Part shown: one piece after another, positions 14,245 through 24,959 of the stretch | Layout: every line of letters starts with the position of its first letter | Numbering within the stretch: position 1 is the stretch's first letter | NCBI GenBank assembly: GCA_038501195.1 | Contig: JBBPUQ010000006.1 | Coordinates: forward strand, 4,559,383-4,623,382 | DNA length: 64,000 nt | From: Nemania diffusa | Taxonomy: Eukaryota > Ascomycota > Sordariomycetes > Xylariales > Xylariaceae | Direction: 5' to 3' | Translations under genes and position numbers: made by a program | The notes under the pieces: model-generated | The model's input: only the letters and a program-made list of their open reading frames with translations | Told to the model about the DNA's origin: nothing | The model's database searches: none

Positions 14245-14790
14245 AGCAAATATTTTTGTATTTTTATTTTTATATTTTTAAACCTAATTTTTATGTTTTT
14301 ACTTTTATATCTTTAGATTTATTTTATGCTTTATTTTGTAAGCTTAAATTAGCTGCACCGCTTTTGTTTCTGCTTTTTTAAATTTATATTAATTTTTTTA
14401 TTAACTATTTTATTTGTTATAGCTAAAACTTTTTATTAAATTTTTATTTTTAAATCTATTTAAAATTATTTTTTAATTAATATTGCTATTTTGAATTTTT
14501 AGTTATTATATTAAATAGTTTTTTTTAAACTTAATTTAAATTATTTTAAACTAAATTTTTTATTTTTATAAATATTAAACTTTTTTTTTTAAACTTGTTT
14601 ATAATTAAAATTTATATTAAACTATTTTTTTAAAACTTATATTATTTTAATTTAGCTTTTTTTTATTATTTATTATATTATATTTTTTTTTTAAAACTTA
14701 TTAATTAAATCTATTAATTTATAAAATATAAAAAAGTTTTTTTATAGTTATATTAGTTATAATTTATTATATAATAACTAATATAATTAA

Positions 14791-16010
14791 ACTTATATTT
14801 CGATTTAATTGTAAAAACTATAAAATATAAAATTTAAATATTAAATATAACAAATAATATATTTTAGTTATTTTAATTAGTATATTATATAGTTAATAAA
14901 CAAACTTGTTTATTAAAATCTTTTCGAAATTATTTTAAATATTTTAAATATTATATTATTTATATTAAAAATAAATATATATTAATTAATTATATAATAT
15001 TTATTTAAAATATTAAAGCTTATTTTTCGATTTTATTAAAAAAGCTATAAAATATAAAATCTATATACTATAAATATTTAATTGCAAGTTATAGCTATTT
15101 TAATTAGTATATTAAATAGTTAGTTAGTTTATTTATTAAAGTTTTTTTGAAATTTTTTAAAATGTTTTAAATATTAAACAATTATATTTAAAACAAATAT
15201 ATATTAATAAACTATATAATTTTTACTTAATTATTTATATAAATATAAAATAAATAAATTATATTATAATTATATTAAAGCTATAAATTTATATTATTAT
15301 TTTTTTATTTTAATTTTTAAAATTTAATGTTTTATTAAATTATAACATTTAAATATATTATATAATATTATATATATAATTTTTTAATATATTAATTTTT
15401 TGTTTAAACTTATTTAAAATTAATTTAATTTAAATTATATTTTAATAATTATTTATTATTTAAAATTTATATTAAGTTTTTTTTTTTAAATTTGTTTTAA
15501 TTTAGTTTAGCTTTTTTTTATTTTAGTTTATATTAAATTATTTTTTTAAAAATACTTAATGTAATAATAAAACATAAATATATTAATTTAATAATTATAT
15601 TAAATAATATTTAATTATAAAATATTTTATATTAATTAGTTATTTATATATATTATATATATATAAACTTAAATTATATTTTAATAATTATTTTATTATT
15701 TCAATTAAATAAAACAACTTTTATAATATAAATAAATTTTTTATATTTATATAAAAAACAAATATATATTTATTAACTATATAATATTTATAATTTTTAA
15801 ACTTATATATTAATTTAATTATAAAAGCTATAAAATATAAAATTTATATATTAAATATATTTAATAATAAGTTTTAGCTATTTTAGTTAATATATTAAAT
15901 ATATTAATAATTAATAGCTATATTTACTAAAGTTTTTTTAAAGTTGTTTTAAATATTAAAAATATTAAATATTGTTTTAAAAGTTTTAAAAATATTACAA
16001 ACTTTATTGT
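14791..16010. repeat. three diverged internal modules upstream of the pseudogene (copy A)
   Basis: Modules beginning ACTTATATTTCGATTTAATT (14791), GCTTATTTTTCGATTTTATT (15018) and ACTTATATATTAATTTAATT (15801) continue with the same order of words, including a CTATAAAATATAAAAT block, a TTTTAGCTATTTTA-type block and a TTTATTAAAGTTTTTTT-type block. Copy B has the same modules near 58930, 59157 and 59940. The region upstream of the condensin frame is therefore itself built of repeats of roughly 230 bp. Confidence 0.55.
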
Positions 16011-19000
16011 TTAATATTAACATTTTAAAAAAAACTTTTAACAATTAATTGCAAAAACAAATATATATTATATTTTATAACATTTAAAAAATAATAATAA
16101 TATATTAAAAACTAGTTGTTATATTATATAAAATTTATAAAGCTTATTGCTATAAATTTATATATTTAAACAAAAAATAAGCTATTATTATTAAAAATAT
16201 AATTTTAATTAATAACTTTAACAAAACTAAATTTAATATTAAATTTATATATTGTATTTTTTAAATTATATTTATTAAAAAAAGCAAAAATATTAATAAT
16301 AAAACTATTTATTTTATTTACTTTTTTTTATACTATATTAATAATAAAAATAACAACTTATTAAATAAAACAAATATTAATATTAATATTATATTTAAAG
16401 TTTTTAATAGTTGTTTTATTATTTAAGTTATAAAAGTTCTTTTATTTTTATTTATTTTTAAAAATAAGTTTATTTAATATAAATTAACTTAGTTAATTTT
16501 TTATATTATTAATTTTTTAAATATTATTAATAATAAGCTATTTTAAAAGCTATATTAAAACTTATTAAAAAAACTATATAATAAAAAAGCTATAATATAA
16601 TTTTAAGCTGTTTTAAATTTAAAAAAGCTAGCTAATAACTAAATAAAAAATATAAAAAATTTTAATAATAGTAATAATATTATTAAAACTAGCTTATTTA
16701 AAAAACTTTTAAAAATTTTATAAAATAACTTAAGTATTAAAATTTAATATTTTTTTTTTGTTAATTTATTTATTTTACTTAATATATTATTTTATTTTTT
16801 TAAAAAAGTAAAAAATTAAAATGTTATAATTTATTACACTATTTATTTTTATTTATTGTTTATATTTAACAATTTTTATTATTTATTTTTTTTTATAAAA
16901 AAAAAGCTTTTATAATAAAAGTTTAAAAATAAAAATAAAAATATATATAAAACTATTAAAAAAGTATTTTAAAATCAGTAAATTAAAAATTATATAAACA
17001 TAAATTAAACTAAAAAAAATAAAACATTTATTAAATTAATAGTTTTAATTTTAAATAATTTTTTTAAGTTTTTAAAATATATTAATATTATAAACTTAAA
17101 TGTAAAAAATAATATAGCTTGAAAAACAATAAAAAAGTTTTAAAAAAAACATTTAAACTATAAAGTTATTATAAAATTTAACAATAAATTTTAAAAAATA
17201 TTAAGTATTAAATTTATTTTTATAACTTATAGTTTTAATAAATTTTATTAAATTAAAAAAAATAAAAATTATAAAACTTTAATCGAAAAAAAGCTTTTTA
17301 AAGTTATAAAAATTGTTTATTTTTTTAAGTAATATTATAATATTTTAATTAAAACGATTTAGTAAATTAATAGCTAAAATATAAAAAAAAATAAAAAAAA
17401 AAATACTATTAAATAAAAATTTATTATTAAATAATTATTTTATATTGTTTTAACTTTAAATTATTTAAATAAAATTAATAAATAAAAAATATTTATATTA
17501 TTATAACAAATATTATTTATTTTTAAATTATTAAATTAAATAATTAAATTTATTATTAATATATTATAAAATATTTATATTTTTAATATTATAAAAAAAA
17601 AAAGTTTTATAATATAGTTTTTAAAACTATTACTAATGTTTATAATATAATTATTAACAAAAATGTTATTAATAATAGTAATAATAATAAAAGCTTTTAT
17701 TTAATTTATTTAAAAATTAACAATATTAATATTTTTATTAAAAAAAAAACAGCTAAAAATAATAAAATAAACAAAAAAAAAAAGCAAAAAAAAGCTATTA
17801 AAAAAATTATAATTAATATAAAGTATTTATATATTATATAATATATACTTTTTAATATAAAAAAAAATTTATAATAAAATAACTATTTTATATTAATATT
17901 TAATAATTTTATAATTTTAATTGTTTAAAGTTATAAAATTTTTATTTGAAAATATAGCTTAATTTGTTTAAAACTTTATGTTTTTTTTAATAAATCACTT
18001 ATTAAAAAAAACTTAACTTTTTTTATATACTTTTTTAATAAAAACTATATAACTTTTTAAATTATAGCTTTTAAATTTTAACTAATATTTTAAATATATA
18101 TAATATTTAATTATTATTTATAAATTTAATATTTTTAAAAGTTTATATAAAAATATTATAATTTAAATTTTAATATTTTAAAATTTAAAAAATTGCTATA
18201 ATAGCTATTTTTAAATTTTTATTAAATTATATAATTATAAACTATAAAACTTTTAATAAATTATTAAAAATATTTATTATTGTTTATTTTAACTTTTTAA
18301 TAGTTAAAAATTAAAATATTTATTAAGTTTTAAATTATTTTTTATTTATATTTTATTATTTATAAATTAAAAATTAAAATCTTTTATATTTAATAGTTTT
18401 TAATATTTTATATATTTTTTATAATATTTATAAAAATATTAATAACAATAAAATAAATATTAATAACAAAATAGCTAGTTTAATTATTATTAAAATATAT
18501 TTTATTAATTAAATAAATTTATAAAAATATTATATATTTAGTGTTTTTATAAATTTAAATCAAAAAAATATAAATAAAAATATATATTTAAATTTTATAA
18601 TAAATATTTTAAAAAAATTTAATAATAGCTTTAATAGTATATATATTTAAATAATTTTTTTTTTATTTTATTTTATTTTTTTTTTTTTTTTTAAAAATAA
18701 AAAAAACTAATATAAAAAATAAAATTAACAAATATATAAAAAAAAAATAAAAAATTATTATATTTTTATTAAAAAAACTATATATTTTTTCTGTTTTAAT
18801 TAAAAAAAATTTTTATATTTTTTATAAAAATGGTTTTATAAATATTAATAATAATTTACTTTTTAATATAATAAACTATAATATATTATATAAAATCTAT
18901 ATTAATTTTAGTAAAATTATTAATATATTTATTAAAAAAAACAAAATATTAAAATATAGCTATATTATTTTAGTTATATATAGTATTACTACTACTACTA

Positions 19001-19065
19001 CTATTATAACTAATAAAACAATTATTAATAATAGCAAAAATAATATTATAATTATATTTAAATAA
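15918..19065 (+). pseudogene. condensin complex subunit 3 (CAP-G/Ycg1/Cnd3) pseudogene, copy A
   Basis: Counterpart of the pseudogene at 60058-63202, read in the same plus-strand frame. The ancestral start codon is ATA here (15918-15920) where copy B has ATG, a single G-to-A change. Many in-frame stops are TAA, and several codons that keep C or G in copy B are mutated here. Some ancestral bases survive only in this copy: a Glu codon (GAA) near 17284 is AAA in copy B. The last ~100 codons before the TAA at 19063-19065 are open, as in copy B. Condensin subunit 3 is a HEAT-repeat protein of the condensin I complex needed for mitotic chromosome condensation. This copy cannot make it. Confidence 0.82.
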
Positions 19066-19697
19066 TATAAAAAAAAATATAAAATGTTAAAAAATATTAA
19101 AAAAAAAAAAAAATACTAAAATAAAAATAAAAAAAATAGCGATATAATATTTTTGCACTAATATTTTTATATTTATAAATATATATAATATTTTATTTTT
19201 TAATTTTAAATTTATTATGTTATTTTTATATTTTTAAACTTTATATTAGTTTTTTAACTAATTATATTTTTTGCTATAGTTTACTTTTTTATTTTATTTA
19301 AGTTTTATTTTTTTTATTTTATTAATTTATTATTTTTTTTTTTATATTTTATTTTTTAATTACTATTTTTTTTTTTAACTAATTATATTAAACTTTTTTT
19401 TTTTAATTTAATTTAAATTATTTTAACTTAGTTTATATTTTAAAACTTATTTGTTATTTTGTTTAATTAAACTAAAAAAAATCATATTTGTTTTATTAAT
19501 TTTGTTATATTATATTTTAATAGTTTTTTTATTATTTATATTTTTATAACAATTTAATATATTTAAAAGTTTTTTAATTATTAATAGCAAATTTATTTAA
19601 TATATTATAGCTATATTTTATATTATTATAATAATTCTATTTATTATTTTTGTTTAGTTTTTAAATATATTTGCTTAAATATTTAACAGTTATTAGC

Positions 19698-22144
19698 TTT
19701 AAAATAAAAACTGCATATATAAACTAGTATATTTTATAAATATTTAAATATTTAAAATTATATATAATTTAATAAAATATAAATTATATTAAAACTATTA
19801 AAATAATATAATGTTATAAAAAATAAATTAATTAAATTATTAAAGTTTAATTAGTTTTTATTTTATTTAAATCTTTTAATTAAAAATAAAACTTTTATTA
19901 TATAAATATATATTTAATAATTATTTTTTAAAAAATTTTTTATATTTAAAATATACTATTATTTAGTTATAATTTTTACTATTATGTTTTTATATTTATA
20001 AAAATAGTTAAAATAGCTATAACTTTTTTTTTAAAATATATAATATATATAAATAAATATTATATAATTTATTTTAATATATAAACTAATATTTATATAG
20101 TTTATATATTAAAATAATTAATTATTAATATATATTATATTTATTTAATAGCTTAAAATTTTTTTTAAATTAGTTTATATAAAAGTATTTTATTTAGTTT
20201 TATTATTGCTTTGTTTACTTTTTTTTTTTTTTTTTTTTTTTTTAGTATAACTTAGTTTTTTTACGTTGTTTTTACTAGTTTAACAATACTTAAAATATAA
20301 ACTAATTATAAAGCATTATAATTTTGTTTTTTAAGTTTTTGAAATATTTTTGCTTTTTTTTTTAAAATTATAAATATATAAAAAACCTTTTTATTATTTT
20401 TTAATACTTTTGTTTTTTTTAAATATTAGTTATAATTGCTGCTTTTTTTTATTATAATTTGTTTTATTTCAATATAAATATACTAGTACTTTTTTTTTTA
20501 TTGTTTTATTATTAATTATTTAGCTATTGCTTTTTTTTGTAAAATATATTAATAGTAATATATTATATTAGCTAATTTTAAATTTACTTATTTATTTAAA
20601 TAGATTTATAATAATATTTATAGCTTTATTTTAATAATATATTATTTTTTTTTTTTATATATTTATTTATTAACTAATATAACTTATAAGTTTAAATTAT
20701 TTTTAACTATATATAAAATCAACTTATTTATTTAAATATTATATTAATATTATTATTTATTTTAAAAAATTATATATTTAATATATATTATAGTTATAAA
20801 TATTTAAAATAAATGTTATATATGTTTATATATTTGTTTTTTATTTAACTTTATATTTTTTTTATTAAATATTATATTATTTTTATTTTATATTAATATT
20901 GTTTAAAATATTATATTTTTTTAATATATTAATTATAAAATGTTTTATAATTTTATATATATTAATTAAAGTTATTACTTAATATTTCTACAGTTTTATA
21001 TTATATTTTTTTTTTTGTAAATTATAAATAGTTATATTATTTCGTTTTATATATTAAGCTTTTTAATATATTAAATATATTAGTATTTAATTTAAACTAA
21101 TAGTTAATATTTTATAAACTTTTATAAATTTTTTATTATTTAATAAAATATTAAATACTTTTTAAAATAGCTAATTTAAATTATATAGTTTATTTTTTTA
21201 ACTTTATATACTTTTTTATATTAGTTAAACCTAGTTTATTATTATTTTTTATTTTATTATAAACTTATATATATTATATTTTTGCAAAAAATTTTACTAT
21301 TATAAACAAATTAAAAAGCTATTTTTTAAACTTTTTTAATTAATATTAATTTAAGTTTTGATTTAATTATATTAAAAGTTTTAATTTATAATTAATAAAC
21401 TTTTAGTTTAAATTTAAAAAAAAAAATTAAAAAAACTATTAAAAACTTTTTATAACTTTTTTAATTTAAACTTAATATTAAATATTAAATTAAAAATAAT
21501 TTAACTAATATTAAAACATTATTTAAAAAACTATTTATTACTTTTATATTTTATAAATTATTTTTTATAAAAATTTATTTTTAATATTAATTTAGCTTTT
21601 ATAAAACAATAAATAAACTTATTAATATTTAGTTTTAATAACTATAAAAACTATTAAACTATTAATAAATAAATAAATTTAAATTAATTAATAAAAAAAA
21701 TTAAAATTTTTTTTATAATATATTTAGTTTTATTTTTTATTTTTAATATATTTTTATAATATTAAAATTATTTAAAATTAATTTTATTTTTAAAACTAAA
21801 TTAAATATAAAATTATTAAACAATAAATTAAAAACAAAACTAAAACTAATAGTTTTTTTTAATATAAAAGTTATATTTTATTTTAGTTTTTTTTTAAGTT
21901 AATTTAAAATTTTTATTAAATATATACTTTTTTATATTTTTAATTTATTTTTTATAAAAGTTTGCTATATTATAATATTTATATATTTATTTTTATATAA
22001 TTAATAAACTTTTTTTATATTTTTATTTTTAATAAAAAAAAAACAACTAAATAAACTAAAAAATTATTTATAATATTATAAAAAATTTTTAGTAAAATTT
22101 TATAACTAAAATAAATAATTTTGCTTTTTTATTTAAGAAAAATA
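19698..22144. other. AT-rich DNA right of duplication A
   Basis: About 2.4 kb with moderate residual G/C, a perfect inverted repeat (20069-20117) and a 25-base T run (20219-20243). The minus-strand frame that is readable in the GC island (22145-22339) seems to continue leftward into this stretch with many TAA/TAG stops, so part of it may be the decayed body of that gene. No family was recognised. Confidence 0.45.
20069..20117. repeat. perfect inverted repeat, 19-bp arms
   Basis: The left arm (20069-20087) contains ATTTTAATATATAAACT and the right arm (20099-20117) its exact reverse complement, with an 11-bp loop. The flanks (about 20020-20165) show weaker inverted similarity, starting with TTTTTTTTAAAA on both sides, which suggests a longer mutated palindrome related to the one at 25549-25687. 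Confidence 0.75.
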
Positions 22145-22339
22145 AATCAATTAATTGTCGAAAAATTTCTAAAACAGTTTTTTATTTCAAATAAAAAATG
22201 CTCTCTGCTTATTTAAGTATAATTCGTCTAATTTAGCTTCAATTGTATATACGCAGCTATAATCAGCTAAACCAGCTACACCTACGTACAAGCTGTCTTT
22301 TACACATACAATCTTTACAGAAAGCCTACGGAGCCTATG
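22145..22339 (-). pseudogene. minus-strand coding fragment at the edge of the GC island
   Basis: Read on the minus strand from just after a TAA (complement of 22340-22342), about 50 codons are open. Their composition is ordinary (Val, Asp, Gly, Ala, Glu and Cys), unlike the Phe/Ile/Lys/Asn translations elsewhere. It includes VKDSLYVGVAGLADYSC and YTIEAKLDELYLNKQRAFFI. The frame then meets TGA (22189-22187), expected if TGG lost a G, and goes on as NKKLF-stop-KFFDN with RIP-type stops. The N-terminal part therefore lies in little-mutated DNA and the rest in mutated DNA. There is no ATG in frame, so the true start is unknown. I do not recognise the family. Confidence 0.55.
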
Positions 22340-22970
22340 TTATAAGTACTCTAACAGGTAGCTAACCGACCTCCTTACCTGTTAGGTGACCTACTTGTCA
22401 GGTGATCGACTTACCTGCCAGTTGACTTGCTGACCTACCAGGTCACTTGCTAGCCGGTCTACCTGCCAACCAGGTGACTTACCGGCCGACCTACCACTTT
22501 ACCAGTTGGCCTACCGACCTGCTGGCCTATTAGGTGACCTACTGGTCAGGTGACCAACCTACCTACCAGTCAACCTACCTACCTACCAGTCAACCTACCT
22601 ACCTACCAGTCAACCTACCTACCTACTAGTCACTCTACCTACCTGCCAGTCAGGTGGCTGACCAACCTACCGACCTGTCAGGTGACTGACCGACTTACCT
22701 AGTGACCTGCCAGCTTACCAAGTGGGTCACCAGCCGGCCTACCTACCTGCCAGGTGACCAACTGACCTACCTACTTGTAGACCTACCTGCAGACCTGACT
22801 GCAAGTCAACAAGGGCCCAGGACCTAGGGCTAGGATTGGAAGAGCTAGGATTAGAAGCGTTAAAAACGAAAGCAGTTCTTTCTTTTAGCTAGAAAGGAGC
22901 AGGAGCTGCGCATACGAAGCGCTTATATAGCAGAACATACAGTTAGTAAAAAAAAAGCTAAAAAAAAAAG
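22194..22970. other. GC-rich island of degenerate ACCT/AGGT repeats
   Basis: About 780 bp with near-normal base composition in a region that is otherwise overwhelmingly A+T. From about 22350 to 22810 the plus strand is C-rich and made of short words such as ACCTACCTACC, CCAGGTGACC, ACCTGCCAGG and CCGACCTACC, that is, a degenerate (ACCT)n minisatellite. Stops occur in all frames, so it is not coding apart from the minus-strand fragment at its left edge. From 22810 to 22970 there is a non-repetitive part with GGGCCCAGGACCTAGGGC and GAGCTGCGCATACGAAGCGC. The minus strand carries GGTAGGTAGGTAGG runs that could form two-tetrad G-quadruplexes. Confidence 0.85.
22551..22650. repeat. 20-bp minisatellite, 5 units
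   Basis: Five consecutive 20-bp units. Three are near the consensus CAACCTACCTACCTACCAGT (22571-22590, 22591-22610 and 22611-22630 with one change) and there is a diverged unit at each end (22551-22570 and 22631-22650). The repeats are far cleaner than any other array in the window. Confidence 0.9.
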
Positions 22971-23003
22971 CTGCTTTTGTTTTTTATAGCTTGTTAAAAG
23001 TTT

Positions 23004-23048
23004 ATATAGCTTATATAGCTTATGTAGCTTATGTAGCTTATATAGCTT
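23004..23048. repeat. 9-bp tandem repeat, 5 units
   Basis: Units ATATAGCTT, ATATAGCTT, ATGTAGCTT, ATGTAGCTT, ATATAGCTT, followed by a truncated ATAGCTT. It lies at the right shoulder of the GC island. Confidence 0.85.
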
Positions 23049-23467
23049 ATAGCTTTTAAAAATAAAAGCTTTTTTGTTTTTAATTTTTAAAAGCTTTTAA
23101 TATATAACTACTATTTAAAATTTGCAATTATATAAAATTTAAATATTAAAGCAGTTTAAATTTAGTTTTGTTTTATTAAATTGAATTTTTTATATAAATT
23201 AATTATATTAAAGCTATTAATTAATATTAATTAATAATATAATTAAATATTTTAATAAATTTAATAATAAATATATAAATATTATATTTTTAAATTAATA
23301 TATATTTTTTTTTTTAAAAAAAGCTTTATTAACTATTTATAATTAAAGTTATATATTAAAATTAAAATAAATTATAAAAAAAAAAACATAATTATTTATA
23401 ACTAAATAAAATAAACTAATATTTATATTAATATTATTTAATAAAATAATAATTTAAAAAAAAAAAT

Positions 23468-23625
23468 AAAACTAAAAAAAATAATAAAATTAAAAAAAAA
23501 ATAAAGTTAAAAAAAATAAATTAGTTAAAAAAAATAATAAAATTAAAAAAAGTAATAAAATTAAAAAAAATAATAAATATAAAAAAAATAATAAATATAA
23601 AAAAACTAATAAATATAAAAAAAAT
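23468..23625. repeat. 18-bp A-rich minisatellite, about 8 units
   Basis: The word TAATAAA recurs at 23535, 23553, 23571, 23589 and 23607, exactly 18 bp apart, inside units of the form AAAAAAAATAATAAAATT. Earlier units (23468-23534) are more diverged. The period is a multiple of three, but every frame has stops, so coding origin is only a possibility. Confidence 0.75.
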
Positions 23626-24757
23626 GTTAATTTTAATTAAAAATTTTTTTTTTTTTATTAATTTGTTTGTTTATTGCTAATAAAATATATTATTATAATA
23701 TAAATAATAAATATTTTTTTATATATATGTTTTATTAGCTTAGTTTTTTATATTTTAAAGCAGTAAATATAATTTATTTATAAATTAAAATAATAAAATA
23801 AATTAATTAAATTTTTTTTTAACATTAGTATAAAATTATTTAAATATATATTAAAACTTATAAATTTTTATATTTTTATATTAATATTTAATAAAAGTTT
23901 TTTTTAATATATTTTTGATTTATATATAATAATTAAATATATTATAAATTATTTAATTAATTATAAAATTATAACTATAATATTAGCTATATTATTAAAT
24001 TTTTTATTTAGTAGCTTTTTAAACTTGTTTATTAGTTATTTGTTTTTTTTATAAACAAAAATATATTTATTTAAATATTAAAACAAAATATACAATATAT
24101 ATATAATATAATTTAAAAAACTGCTTATAACTATTTTAATTACATTTAAAAATATAAAATAATAAAACTAGTAGTTTAAAAAAACAATTAAACAATATTA
24201 ATATAAAAAAACTACTATAAATTATATATAACAATTTAATTAGTTAATATTAAAAGTATAAAATATTGCAAATTGTTTATATTTATGCTTTATAATAAAA
24301 AACTATTTTTTTATTAGCTAATAAATAAAAAATAAAAATTTAAAGCTATAATAATTAAATTAACAAAACTTTTTATAGCTATATTTTTTTTATTGTTTTA
24401 TTATATTAAAATATTTTATTATATTATAATAATTTTTTTATAAAGTTATAAAATTTAACTTTTAAAAGTTTAAATAAATTTAATTATATATAATATTTTT
24501 TAAGCTTTATTTAATTAATATTATTAAATATTTTTTAAGTTTATTAAATTAATATTATAAATTTAATAATATAATATTATATTTTAAAATTTATAATTTA
24601 TAATTTAAATATATAATATATAAATTTTATTTTTTAATATATAAATTTTTTTAATAATATTATAATAATAAATTTAATATTTTAATTTTTAATTTAAAAT
24701 AAAAATTATTATTAAAACTTTATTATATAATATTATTAAATAATAAATTTAATTATT
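23626..24757. other. AT-rich DNA, no gene seen
   Basis: Between the 18-bp array and the heptanucleotide array. There are a few residual G/C bases and no convincing frame on either strand. Confidence 0.45.
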
Positions 24758-24959
24758 AAATTATAAATTATAAATTATAAATTATAAATTATAAATTATA
24801 AATTATAAATTATAAATTATAAATTATAAATTATAAATTATAAATTATAAATTATAAATTATAAATTATAAATTATAAATTATAAATTATAAATTATAAA
24901 TTATAAATTATAAATTATAAATTATAAATTATAAATTATAAATTATAAATTATAAATTA
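24758..24959. repeat. heptanucleotide microsatellite (AAATTAT)n, about 29 units
   Basis: About 202 bp of a perfect 7-bp repeat with no interruption. Its regularity suggests recent slippage, later than the RIP that mutated the surroundings. Confidence 0.95.

Larger units (their letters stand above)
14243..19697 (+). repeat. 5.45-kb segmental duplication, copy A
   Basis: It aligns along its whole length with 58382-63836. The offset is 44139 at both ends, so insertions and deletions cancel over 5.45 kb; small local indels exist, for example 2 bp near 18.77 kb. Most differences are C/T or G/A, in both directions, so each copy was hit by RIP separately. The unit holds a condensin subunit 3 pseudogene with about 1.7 kb of upstream and 0.6 kb of downstream DNA. 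Homology stops at about 19697, where copy B meets the telomere, while copy A continues into unrelated AT-rich DNA. Confidence 0.92.

Noticed and set aside
22806..22850. Interstitial telomere-like repeat (CTAGGGCTAGG)
   Set aside because: Only two imperfect units occur and they are not TTAGGG, so they are part of the degenerate repeat island.
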